Assembly: GCA_035650495.1 (NCBI GenBank)
Contig: DASRHK010000005.1
Coordinates: forward strand, 1-37,435
Direction of reading: 5' to 3'
Origin: DASRHK01 sp035650495
GTDB taxonomy: Bacteria; Pseudomonadota; Gammaproteobacteria; Nevskiales; Nevskiaceae
DNA length: 37,435 bases
Shown: one piece after another, positions 14,940 through 22,560 of the stretch
Numbering within the stretch: position 1 is the first letter of the stretch
Layout of the letters: each line of letters opens with the position of its first letter
The notes under the pieces: model-generated
Told to the model about the DNA's origin: nothing
Seen by the model: the letters and a program-made list of their open reading frames with translations, nothing else
Databases searched by the model: none
Position numbers and translations under genes: made by a program

Positions 14940-15532
14940 TCGTCGGCCACTACGCGGCGGCGCTGGTGCCTTACGCGAAGCTGGAAGGGCGACCGCTGTG
15001 GCTGCTGCTCGTGTGCGCGAACGTTCCGGAATTCCTGTGGCTCGCACTGGCGCTGTGCGGCGTCGAGCCGACCCAGCCCGCCTCGCTGCTCGACGCGACG
15101 TTCTCGAACCTCGAGGTCCACATGACCTACAGCCACAACCTGATTCCGGGGATCGTGCAGGGCGTGATCGTGTTCGCGATCGTGCAGGCGATCTGGCGCG
15201 ACCGTGCGCTCGCGCTCTGGTGCGGTGCGCTCACGATCGTGCACGTGCTCTGCGATGTCTTCGTCGGCTTCAAGCACGAGCTGCTCGGTCCCCACAGCCC
15301 GCAGATCTCGCTCGACACCTATGGACGGATGCCGCAGGTCGCGATCGCCATCGAGCTCGCGTTCGCGCTCGCATGCATTCACTACTTCCTGCGCAGCGAA
15401 GCGCGCCATGGACGACCGCTCTCCAATGACCGGCGTGCGGCGCTCTACGCGGTCTTCGTCATCGGCATCCTGGCTTGGCTGTCGGCGACCGTGATGCCGC
15501 TGCGCGAACTCTTGCAGAGAACCGGGTTCTGA
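14936..15532 (+). CDS. Polytopic membrane protein, possibly DUF457/YdjM-like
   Basis: 198 residues with about five hydrophobic helices (near residues 20-40, 65-85, 90-110, 138-158 and 170-190). His and Asp residues sit at helix edges: MIVGHYAAALVPYAK at the start, MTYSHNLIPG, and HVLCDVFVGFKHELLG. This pattern recalls the membrane-bound metal-dependent hydrolases of the DUF457/YdjM group, though the match is partial and from memory. It is the last gene of the operon beginning at 9244 and overlaps the preceding peptide gene by 4 bases. No role in acyl-CoA metabolism can be read from it. Confidence 0.8.
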   Translation: MIVGHYAAALVPYAKLEGRPLWLLLVCANVPEFLWLALALCGVEPTQPASLLDATFSNLEVHMTYSHNLIPGIVQGVIVFAIVQAIWRDRALALWCGALTIVHVLCDVFVGFKHELLGPHSPQISLDTYGRMPQVAIAIELAFALACIHYFLRSEARHGRPLSNDRRAALYAVFVIGILAWLSATVMPLRELLQRTGF

Positions 15533-15583
15533 GTGGACGTAGGCTGCAGCACCGATCCTGTCGAGAGCCGCCCGAGCGGCCAT

Positions 15584-15587
15584 GGAG
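15584..15587 (+). promoter_or_regulatory. Ribosome binding site choosing ATG 15594
   Basis: GGAG lies 6 bases before ATG 15594 and lies inside the first codons of the alternative ATG 15582, so the later start is favoured. Confidence 0.5.
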
Positions 15588-15593
15588 ATCACG

Positions 15594-16394
15594 ATGCGCA
15601 CTCTCGTCCTCGTATTTGCCGTTCTCCTCGGCGCTTGGCTGCCGGCGCGCGCGCAGGTCAGCGTCAGCATCGGCATCAACGTCCCCGTCTTCCCCGAGCT
15701 GGTGCCGGTCCCGGGCTATCCGGTCTATTACGACCCGCGCGGCGAGGCGAACTATTTCTTCTACGACGGCGCCTATTGGGTGTTCCGCGACGACAACTGG
15801 TACACCAGCACCTGGTACAACGGTCCCTGGGAGCTGACCGGTCCGGAATACGTGCCCGCGTTCGTGTTGCGCGTGCCGGTGCGCTATTACCGCAGGCCGC
15901 CGCCGTATTTCCGCGGCTGGGTGGTGGATGCGCCGCCGCGCTGGGGCGAGCACTGGGGTCGCGCCTGGGAGGAGCGACGTCGCGGCTGGGATCACTGGGA
16001 TCGTCACGCGCGCTTCCATCGCGCGCCGCTGCCGGTGTATCAGCGGCAATACGCGGGCAGGGAATATCCGCGCGAGATCGAGCGCCAGCGGCTGCTGCGC
16101 TCGCAGAACTATCGCTATCGCCCGCGCGAGGCGGTCGTGCGGCGCCAGTTCCAGGCGCCGCGCCACGAGCAGCGCGTCGAGCGTCATGAGCGCCAAGTCG
16201 AGCGCCACGAGAATCGTGTCGAGCATCACGAACAGCGCGTCGATCGCGAGGAGCGGCGGTTGCAGAACTCGCAACGTAACTGGGAGCGCGCGCACGAGCG
16301 CCAGCGCGAGCAGGCGGAGCGTGAGCACGCGCGGCAACAGAACCGTCAGCAGAATCGGGAGCAGAACCGCGAGCACCGTCGCGAGCATCACTAG
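15594..16394 (+). CDS. Secreted Tyr/Trp-rich protein with His/Arg/Glu coiled-coil tail
   Basis: 266 residues. A signal peptide (MRTLVLVFAVLLGAWLPARA) is followed by a Tyr/Pro/Trp-rich domain with YYDPRGEANYFFYDGAYWVF and DDNWYTSTWYNGPW, as in small periplasmic proteins of the YXWGXW type found in many proteobacteria. From about residue 185 the chain becomes 7-residue repeats (RVERHER, QVERHEN, RVEHHEQ, RVDREER) and then a Gln/Arg/Glu/His tail ending HRREHH. The repeats would form a highly charged helix, possibly metal-binding through histidines or interacting with the wall or nucleic acid. Function unknown. The GH20 gene follows closely and may be co-transcribed. Confidence 0.78.
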   Translation: MRTLVLVFAVLLGAWLPARAQVSVSIGINVPVFPELVPVPGYPVYYDPRGEANYFFYDGAYWVFRDDNWYTSTWYNGPWELTGPEYVPAFVLRVPVRYYRRPPPYFRGWVVDAPPRWGEHWGRAWEERRRGWDHWDRHARFHRAPLPVYQRQYAGREYPREIERQRLLRSQNYRYRPREAVVRRQFQAPRHEQRVERHERQVERHENRVEHHEQRVDREERRLQNSQRNWERAHERQREQAEREHARQQNRQQNREQNREHRREHH

Positions 16395-16428
16395 CCGGCG
16401 CGACGTCGTCGCGCTCGCTTTCGTCGCG

Positions 16429-18036
16429 ATGCTGTCTGCGTGCGCGCGCAGCAATGACGGCGCTGCGATCGCGTCTTGCGAGCCGATCGCCGACTCGCCC
16501 GCCTCGCGTCCGCTGACGATTCCGGCGCTCTTGCAATGGGAGCCCGCGAGCGGAACCTTCTCGCTCGGCGATGGCGCGCGGATCGTCGCGTCGTCCGCCT
16601 TCGCACCGGTCGCCCAGACCTTCGCCGAGGATCTCCAGGCGCTGACCGGTCGCGCATTGCCGGTGCTGACGGACGGCGCGCAGAGCGGCGACATCGTGCT
16701 CGCGCCGGAGTCGTGCGACGCGACGCTCGGCGTCGAGGGCTACCGGCTCGCGATCGGCGATCGGCTCCAGATCCGCGCGCTCACGCCGAACGGCGCGTTC
16801 TACGGCACGCGCACCGCGCTGCAGCTTCTTCATCAGTCGCCGCAGATCGCGCGCGGCCGGGCGCGCGACGTTCCGCGCTATCCGGAGCGCGGCATGATGG
16901 TCGACGCGGGACGCAAGTACTTCTCGCCGGCATGGCTCGCGCTTCACGTGCGCGAGCTCGCTTACCTCAAGATGAACTACCTGCACCTCCACTTCAGCGA
17001 CAACGAAGGCTTCCGCATCGAGAGCGAATCGCATCCGGAGATCGTTTCGGCCGATCGTCTGAGCAAGGACGAGGTGCGATCGATCGTCGCGCTCGCGCAG
17101 CGCTATTTCATCACGGTGACGCCCGAGATCGACATGCCCGGCCACATGGCGGCGGCGCTGGGGCCGCATCCGGAGCTGCAGCTCGAGAACGTGCTGGGAC
17201 ACAAGGACGCGAGCCGCCTCGACGTGACCAATCCGGCGGCGCTGCCGTTCGCGACGGAATTAATCGAGGAATATCTCGCGCTGTTCCCGGGGCCGTACTG
17301 GCACACCGGCGCCGACGAGTATTTGCCGCCGACCGGCTACGACCTGCACCCGCAGCTCGCGAGCTATGCGCAGGCGCAGTACGGATCGGACGCGGTTGCG
17401 AAAGACGCGGTGCACGGCTTCACCAATCGCGTCGACGAGCTCGTGCGCGCGCACGGGCGCACGACGCGCATGTGGCACGACGATCTGAACGGCGGCGCCG
17501 CGGTCACGGTGAATCCGGACATCGTCGTCGAATGGTGGACCAACGTCTCGCCGCTGTCCGATCCATTCCCGCCCGATCCGCAATCGATCCTCGATGCGGG
17601 ACACGAGATCGAGAACTCCGGCTGGTTCCCCACTTATTACGTGCAGGGCGGGGCGTTCGGCGTCTCGCCGCTGCCGCCACCGGCGGACATGCGCTCCGCG
17701 TACGAAAGCTGGGAAGTGAACCAGTTCTACGGTCCGCTGTATTACGACCAGTCGCTCAACTTCCCGCCCGACGTGATCGATCCCGTCGAGCCGCGCAATC
17801 GCGGCGCGAAGCTCAATCTCTGGAGCGACGATCCGACCGCCGAGACCGAAGACAAAGTGACAGCGCACATCGCGCCGAACCTCCGCGTCATCGCGCAGAA
17901 GGATTGGGGATCGCCCCTGCTGGTGCCGGACTATGCGTCGTTCGAGACGATCATGGCGGCGGTCGGTGGGCCGGCGCTCGACCAGCAGAGATCGCTGATG
18001 AGGCCCGCCGGGGGACGCCTGCAAAGCTCCCTTTAG
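16429..18036 (+). CDS. GH20 family glycosidase (beta-hexosaminidase/lacto-N-biosidase type), lipoprotein-like
   Basis: 535 residues from ATG 16429. An N-terminal GH20b-like domain (GYRLAIGDRLQIRALTPNG) leads into the barrel (RGMMVDAGRKYFSPAWL, YLKMNYLHLHFSDNEGF). The catalytic pair is Asp296-Glu297 in HTGADEY, closer to the lacto-N-biosidase branch than to the H-x-G-G-D-E of ordinary hexosaminidases. A lipobox L-S-A-C follows the start closely. The hydrophobic stretch before it (VVALAFVA) lies upstream of ATG 16429, so the true start may be earlier: GTG 16321 overlaps the previous gene by 74 bases, and an ATC at 16387 would fit a lipoprotein signal best. The last 15 codons and stop come from the repeat at 17991. 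Confidence 0.85.
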   Translation: MLSACARSNDGAAIASCEPIADSPASRPLTIPALLQWEPASGTFSLGDGARIVASSAFAPVAQTFAEDLQALTGRALPVLTDGAQSGDIVLAPESCDATLGVEGYRLAIGDRLQIRALTPNGAFYGTRTALQLLHQSPQIARGRARDVPRYPERGMMVDAGRKYFSPAWLALHVRELAYLKMNYLHLHFSDNEGFRIESESHPEIVSADRLSKDEVRSIVALAQRYFITVTPEIDMPGHMAAALGPHPELQLENVLGHKDASRLDVTNPAALPFATELIEEYLALFPGPYWHTGADEYLPPTGYDLHPQLASYAQAQYGSDAVAKDAVHGFTNRVDELVRAHGRTTRMWHDDLNGGAAVTVNPDIVVEWWTNVSPLSDPFPPDPQSILDAGHEIENSGWFPTYYVQGGAFGVSPLPPPADMRSAYESWEVNQFYGPLYYDQSLNFPPDVIDPVEPRNRGAKLNLWSDDPTAETEDKVTAHIAPNLRVIAQKDWGSPLLVPDYASFETIMAAVGGPALDQQRSLMRPAGGRLQSSL

Positions 18037-18090
18037 CTCGGACGCGGCCATCCCTGGCCGCGTACGCCCCCGCCGGACCTCATCAGCGAT
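17991..18090. repeat. 100-bp element with terminal inverted repeats, copy B
   Basis: The ends are inverted repeats that match at 22 of 24 positions by hand alignment, starting ATCGCTGATGAGG at 17991 and reading the same inward from 18090. The centre holds a perfect 9-bp hairpin, ACGCGGCCA / TGGCCGCGT (18041-18062). It overlaps the 3' end of the GH20 gene and supplies its stop codon. A second, inverted copy is at 9071-9172. Size and structure resemble a MITE or a REP-pair element; no transposase is visible. Confidence 0.8.
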
Positions 18091-18161
18091 CCCCCGGGGC
18101 ATTCTGGTCTCCCACAAAAAGACGAGGCCATTTCGAGAAGCCATTCGCATAATTCATCGCC

Positions 18162-18857
18162 ATGACCGCTTCTGCCGCCAAAGTCCGCCAGACCTCCGCT
18201 CGGGTCGGCCGGCCGCCACGCGTCTCGGTCGCGGCGATCATCGAAGCGGCGCGCGAGATCGGACTCGAGCGCGTGACGCTCAAGGAGATCGCCGACAAGC
18301 TCGGCGTCGCGCTCGCGACCTTGTATCGACACGTCAAGAATCGCGACGAGCTCGTGCGCCTCGCGGCGTTCGAAGCGGCGCTCGAGCGCCGCCTGCCCGA
18401 CAGCACGCACGCGCACTGGACCGAGCTCGCGACGCGCTACGCGGAGACGCTGTTCGAGTCGTTCGTCGCCGAGCCGCAGATGATCGCGGAGCTGCTCAAG
18501 GGCCGCATCGGCCCGCACGCCGAGGTCGACGTGCTCGAGCAGTTCCTCACCGAGATCGCCAAGCACGGATTTTCCGAAGAGGAAGGCGTGCGCCTGTTCC
18601 ACGCGATCGGCACGCTGACCATCGGCGCCGCCGCCGGCGCGATCGGCTGGAACGCGAGCCGCAGCGCCGGCACGCCGTGGACGGATTCGCTGCGCCGGAC
18701 GCTCGCGGAGCGCGACGCCGACGAGCTGCCGCGCGTGCGCCGCGTGCTGCCGCGCGGCATCGACACCAATCCGCATCAATGGCGACCGGCGCTCGACGCG
18801 CTGCTCGCCGGCATCGCCGCCCAGCGCGGACAAGACTTGAAGAGGAGACCCCGATGA
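18162..18857 (+). CDS. TetR family transcriptional regulator
   Basis: 231 residues. The DNA-binding region is near residues 20-65: VAAIIEAAREIGLERVTLKE, then IADKLGVALATLYRHVKNRD, a standard TetR helix-turn-helix. The rest is a ligand-binding domain without recognisable specificity. The stop overlaps the P450 start (ATGA), so regulator and P450 share a transcript. Autoregulation of the 18162-22470 operon by its substrate or product is the natural inference. A CATAAT box at 18148-18153 is a weak -10 candidate, but it is only 8 bases from the start, so the transcript would be nearly leaderless. Confidence 0.92.
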   Translation: MTASAAKVRQTSARVGRPPRVSVAAIIEAAREIGLERVTLKEIADKLGVALATLYRHVKNRDELVRLAAFEAALERRLPDSTHAHWTELATRYAETLFESFVAEPQMIAELLKGRIGPHAEVDVLEQFLTEIAKHGFSEEEGVRLFHAIGTLTIGAAAGAIGWNASRSAGTPWTDSLRRTLAERDADELPRVRRVLPRGIDTNPHQWRPALDALLAGIAAQRGQDLKRRPR

Positions 18858-20140
18858 GCACCGTCGCCGAAGCCCCTGCGCGCGTCGAGATCGACGCCCG
18901 CGTGTTCAATCCGTATTCGAAGGACTTCATCCGCAATCCGGATCCGGTCTGGCAGAAGCTGATGGCGGAGTATCCGATCGCGTGGCACAAGGATCTGCAG
19001 ATGTGGATCGTGTCCTCGCACCAGCTGTGCGACGACTTGCTGAAGGACAACCGCTTCTCGCCCGATTTCCGCATGTGGGAGCACGCGCCGCCGCCGAAAG
19101 CCGAAGCCGACAAGAACGATTTCGACAAGGCGTTCGAGAAAGGCTTCTTCGCGGTGTCGCCGCAGCAGCACCTGCGCATGCGCAAGCTGACCATGCCGGC
19201 GTTCTCGCGCCCGGTGATGATGAAGATCGACGAGAAGATCCGCGATCTGGTCGTCGACTGCTTCGAGGCGATCGGCGATGCGGAGGAGTTCGACGTCTAC
19301 TCGACGCTCGCGACCAAGATCCCGGTGCGCGCGATCGCGCGCATGGTCGGCGTGCCGACCAATCAGGAAGAGGTCTTCCACGAATTCGCGGTGAACGTGA
19401 TCAAGTCGACGCGCATCAACCTGGGGCCGAAGGAGCGCGACGTCGCGATGAAGGCGACGCTGCCGGGCTTCGCGTTCTTCCGCGAGCTGATCACCGAGCG
19501 GCGCAACCGTCCCGATCCGGGCAGCGACTTCCTCGGCTCGCTCGTCAGCGCGCGTGAGAACGGCGAGGGCCTCGACGATTACGAAATTCTGTCGGTGATC
19601 TTCGCGCTGATCACGGCCGGCTCCGACACTGCGACGGACCTGCACACCTTCCTGATCCACGGCCTGCTGAAGAATCCGTCGCAATACGAGCTGCTGAAGC
19701 AGAAGCCCGAGCTGATGGAGAACGCGATCATCGAGCTCCTGCGTTACGGATCGTTCGGCAAGATGCCGTTCTTCCGCTTCGCCACCGGCGATTACGAGTT
19801 CGGCGGCCAGCTGATCAAGAAGGGGCAGGGCATCGGCGTCAACATCCAGGCCGCGTGGCACGATCCGAAGAAGTGGGGCGTGACGGCCAATGAGCTCGAC
19901 ATCACGCGCCGCCTCGACGGCAACATCGTGTTCGGCGCCGGCGCGCACTTCTGCATCGGCACGTATCTCGTGCGCGTGCAGGGACGCCTGATGCTGACCG
20001 AGTTCATGAAGCGCTATCCGAACGCGGAGCTCGCCGACGGTGACGGCCGACTCGACTACGAATGGACGCATCACAACGCGCGACGCATCAATCGGCTCAT
20101 CGTGAAGACCAACGCCGCGGCAGCGAAGAAGGCAGCTTAG
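18854..20140 (+). CDS. Cytochrome P450
   Basis: 428 residues, normal for a soluble bacterial P450. The oxygen-activation helix reads ALITAGSDTATD, the E-x-x-R motif is ELLR in IIELLRYGSF, and the heme ligand is Cys367 in FGAGAHFCIG. There is no membrane anchor. The ribosome site GAGGAGA is 6 bases upstream. Hydroxylation or further oxidation of a hydrophobic substrate is expected. Neighbours on both sides are lipid- or steroid-related, and the next gene, a rubredoxin, could feed electrons to it although ferredoxins are more usual. The substrate cannot be inferred from motifs. Confidence 0.95.
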   Translation: MSTVAEAPARVEIDARVFNPYSKDFIRNPDPVWQKLMAEYPIAWHKDLQMWIVSSHQLCDDLLKDNRFSPDFRMWEHAPPPKAEADKNDFDKAFEKGFFAVSPQQHLRMRKLTMPAFSRPVMMKIDEKIRDLVVDCFEAIGDAEEFDVYSTLATKIPVRAIARMVGVPTNQEEVFHEFAVNVIKSTRINLGPKERDVAMKATLPGFAFFRELITERRNRPDPGSDFLGSLVSARENGEGLDDYEILSVIFALITAGSDTATDLHTFLIHGLLKNPSQYELLKQKPELMENAIIELLRYGSFGKMPFFRFATGDYEFGGQLIKKGQGIGVNIQAAWHDPKKWGVTANELDITRRLDGNIVFGAGAHFCIGTYLVRVQGRLMLTEFMKRYPNAELADGDGRLDYEWTHHNARRINRLIVKTNAAAAKKAA

Positions 20141-20142
20141 CG

Positions 20143-20307
20143 ATGGGGCAATGGATCTGCCTGATCTGCGGCTTCATCTACGACGAGTCCAAGGGCCTGC
20201 CCGATCACGGCATCGCACCGGGGACGAAGTTCTCTGATCTCCCGGCCGACTGGACTTGCCCGGAGTGCGGTTCTCCGAAAGACTCGTTCGAGCCATACAA
20301 CGGATAA
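20143..20307 (+). CDS. Rubredoxin
   Basis: 54 residues, full rubredoxin length. The iron site is C-L-I-C-G near the N-terminus and C-P-E-C-G near residue 40, with IYDESKGLPDHGIAPGT and FSDLPADWTCP between them as in classical rubredoxins. It is a one-electron carrier. It starts 2 bases after the P450 stop and lies 12 bases before the DUF2505 gene. No rubredoxin or ferredoxin reductase is present in the window, so the electron source is elsewhere. Confidence 0.95.
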   Translation: MGQWICLICGFIYDESKGLPDHGIAPGTKFSDLPADWTCPECGSPKDSFEPYNG

Positions 20308-20319
20308 GAGGGAAGGGGA

Positions 20320-20766
20320 ATGAAGCAGACACTCGAAGGCCGCTATCCGGCCAAGTCGGACGTGGTCATCAAGATGATGACCGACAAGAAGTTCTACACC
20401 GATCGCCTCGACCTCGAGGGCGTGAAGGGCTACGAGGTCGTCGACCACGCGTTCGACGGTAAGCGCTTCTCGATCACCATCAAGCGCAAGATCACGGCGA
20501 TCAACGTCACCTCGGTCGAGACCTGGGACGTGGCGTCGAAGAAGGGAACGATCAAGGTGGAGCTGTCGGGCATGCCGCTGAAGCTCTCGGCGGAGACGTC
20601 GCTCAAGGACGCCGGATCGGGCTGCGTGCTCACCTACAACTGGGACATCAACTCGAGCGTGCCGCTGGTCGGCGGCAAGATCGAGAAGCAGTTCGCCGGC
20701 GAGAACGAGAAGGCGGTGCCGAATCAGACGAAGTTCGGCATCGAGCTGCTGAAGAACTACGTGTGA
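20320..20766 (+). CDS. DUF2505/SRPBCC-like lipid-binding protein
   Basis: 148 residues beginning MKQTLEGRYPAKSDVVIKMM, with the alternating strands (FDGKRFSITIKRKI, GTIKVELSGMPLKLSAETSL, CVLTYNWDINSSVPLVGGKI) and final helix of the helix-grip fold. This fits DUF2505, which belongs to the SRPBCC hydrophobic-ligand superfamily. AGGGAAGGGG lies just upstream as ribosome site. It overlaps the 5-alpha-reductase-like gene by 4 bases (GTGA). A role as carrier or binding protein for the P450/reductase substrate is inferred from context; there are no catalytic residues I can identify. Confidence 0.8.
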   Translation: MKQTLEGRYPAKSDVVIKMMTDKKFYTDRLDLEGVKGYEVVDHAFDGKRFSITIKRKITAINVTSVETWDVASKKGTIKVELSGMPLKLSAETSLKDAGSGCVLTYNWDINSSVPLVGGKIEKQFAGENEKAVPNQTKFGIELLKNYV

Positions 20767-21545
20767 CCGCGCCCGCGCTGCATCACGCAGCGCTCCTCCT
20801 CATCCTGATCCTGTGCCCGCTCGTCTTCGGCGGGCTGCTGCTATTGCCCGCGTCGTACGGCCGGCACAAGAAAGCCAAGCCCGCGAAGTGGTGGGGACCC
20901 GGCATCCCGACGCGCTGGGCGTGGGTGATCATGGAGGCGCCGTCGTCGATCGGCTTCGCGGCGTTCTATTTCGCCGGCGATCGGCGATTCGAGCTGGCGC
21001 CGCTCGTGCTGTTCGCGATGTGGCAGAGCCACTACTTCCAGCGCAGCTTCATCTTCCCGTTCAAGATCGCCGTGGGCCCAGGCGACACCACACCGATCGC
21101 GATCCCGGTGCTCGCCGTCTCTTCGAATCTCGTCATCTCGTTCCTCAATGCCGCGATCCTGTCGTGGTCGAGCCTCGGGCATCTCTACGACGTGCACTGG
21201 CTGATCGATCCGCGCTTCGTGATCGGCGCGATCGTGTTCGTCGTCGGCTATCGCGTGAACCGCAAGGCCGACGCGATGCTCGCCGCGCTGCGCAAGCCCG
21301 GTGAGACGGGCTACAAGATCCCGCGCGGCTGGCTCTACGAGAAGATCTCCTGCCCGAATTATTTCGGCGAGTTCCTCGTTTGGACCGGCTGGGCGATCGC
21401 GACGTGGTCGGCCGCCGGCGCCGTGTTCCTGCTGTGGACGCTCTCGAACCTCGTGCCGCGCGCGCTGCAGAATCATCGCTGGTATCACGACAAGTTCCCC
21501 GACTATCCGTCCGAGCGCAAAGCGGTGATCCCCTATGTCCTCTGA
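20763..21545 (+). CDS. Steroid 5-alpha-reductase-like membrane protein
   Basis: 260 residues with GTG start overlapping the upstream stop. About six membrane helices. The C-terminal half has hallmarks of the 3-oxo-5-alpha-steroid 4-dehydrogenase family (PF02544): QSHYFQRSFIFPF, GWLYEKISCPNYFGEFLVW and a last segment NHRWYHDKFPDYPSERKAVI. Family enzymes reduce a carbon-carbon double bond conjugated to a keto group using NADPH (steroids, polyprenols, enoyl-CoA). Here it is in a P450 operon, so a steroid or terpenoid enone is plausible. The exact substrate is inference. Confidence 0.9.
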   Translation: MTAPALHHAALLLILILCPLVFGGLLLLPASYGRHKKAKPAKWWGPGIPTRWAWVIMEAPSSIGFAAFYFAGDRRFELAPLVLFAMWQSHYFQRSFIFPFKIAVGPGDTTPIAIPVLAVSSNLVISFLNAAILSWSSLGHLYDVHWLIDPRFVIGAIVFVVGYRVNRKADAMLAALRKPGETGYKIPRGWLYEKISCPNYFGEFLVWTGWAIATWSAAGAVFLLWTLSNLVPRALQNHRWYHDKFPDYPSERKAVIPYVL

Positions 21546-22470
21546 CTGGACCGAAGCCGACATTCCCGATCTCACCGGTCGCGTCGCGCTCGTCACCGGC
21601 GCGAACAGCGGACTCGGCCTGGAGACCTCGCGCGCGCTCGCCGCGAAAGGCGCGCACGTCGTGCTGGCGTGCCGCGGCGAAGCCAAGGCGCTCGCCGCGA
21701 TGCGCGTCATCCGTGCGGTCGTTCCGGACGCGAAGCTCGAATTCCTGCCGCTCGACTTGTCCGATCTCGATTCCGTGCGCGCGGCGGCGGGAGAGTTCGC
21801 GACGCGTCACGAGCGCCTGGATCTCCTGATCAACAACGCAGGCCTGATGACGCTGCCGTACGGCAAGACTCGCGACGGCTTCGAGATGATCTTCGGCACC
21901 AATCATCTCGGCCACTTCGCGCTGACGCTCCTGCTCATCGGCGTGCTCAAGCGCACGCCCCACGCGCGCGTGGTGACGCTGTCGAGCATCGCGCACAAGA
22001 ACGGCCGGATGCCGCTCGACGACTTGAACTGGGAGCGCGCGACCTACTCGAAGCCGGCGGCCTACGCGCGCTCGAAGCTCGCGAATCTGCTGTTCGCGCT
22101 CGAGCTCGATCGTCGTTTGAAACGCGCGGGCATCGACGCGATCAGCGTCGCCGCGCATCCGGGCTATTCGGCGACGAACATCGTCTACGGCGGATCGGCG
22201 GCGCCGCCGTCGCTGTGGCGACGCATCTGGAACGCGATGGCCGCGATGGGCAACGCATTGCTCGCGCAGCCGGCGTCGATGGGCGCACTGCCGACGCTGT
22301 ATGCCGCGACCATGACCGACGTGAAGGGCGGCGACTACATCGGGCCGCGCGGGTGGTTCGAGCTGCGCGGTCATCCCGGCCGCGTGCATCCGCACCTGCG
22401 TGCCCGCGACGAGAAGCTGGCCGCGGATCTGTGGGCGCGGTCGGAAGAACTCACGGGCGTGCGGTTCTAG
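21535..22470 (+). CDS. Short-chain dehydrogenase/reductase, retinol-dehydrogenase-like
   Basis: 311 residues. The cofactor motif T-G-A-N-S-G-L-G is at residues 21-28, NNAG near residue 99, and the catalytic Tyr177-x-x-x-Lys181 in YARSK. The overall pattern (RVALVTGANSGLGLETSRAL, GTNHLGHFALTLLL) is the retinol dehydrogenase/protochlorophyllide-reductase-like branch. It oxidises or reduces an alcohol/ketone with NAD(P). The gene overlaps the reductase stop by 11 bases and ends the TetR-P450 operon. It is a good candidate for acting on the P450 product. Confidence 0.9.
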   Translation: MSSDWTEADIPDLTGRVALVTGANSGLGLETSRALAAKGAHVVLACRGEAKALAAMRVIRAVVPDAKLEFLPLDLSDLDSVRAAAGEFATRHERLDLLINNAGLMTLPYGKTRDGFEMIFGTNHLGHFALTLLLIGVLKRTPHARVVTLSSIAHKNGRMPLDDLNWERATYSKPAAYARSKLANLLFALELDRRLKRAGIDAISVAAHPGYSATNIVYGGSAAPPSLWRRIWNAMAAMGNALLAQPASMGALPTLYAATMTDVKGGDYIGPRGWFELRGHPGRVHPHLRARDEKLAADLWARSEELTGVRF

Positions 22471-22547
22471 GTTCTCGGGGGTCTACTTGTTTTGGACGAT
22501 GCCCGGTCCCCCCGGGCGAGCCACCATCCTCCCCATAACAAGTGGTC

Positions 22548-22554
22548 GGAGGAG
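22548..22554 (+). promoter_or_regulatory. Ribosome binding site for the first DUF1329 gene
   Basis: GGAGGAG lies 6 bases before ATG 22561 and supports it against the in-frame upstream start at 22492. Confidence 0.6.
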
Positions 22555-22560
22555 AACCAG

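Noticed and set aside
22501..22517. A GCCCGG/CCGGGC hairpin considered as a terminator after the SDR gene.
   Set aside because: The stem is only 6 bp and no T-run follows; it may be chance in GC-rich DNA.
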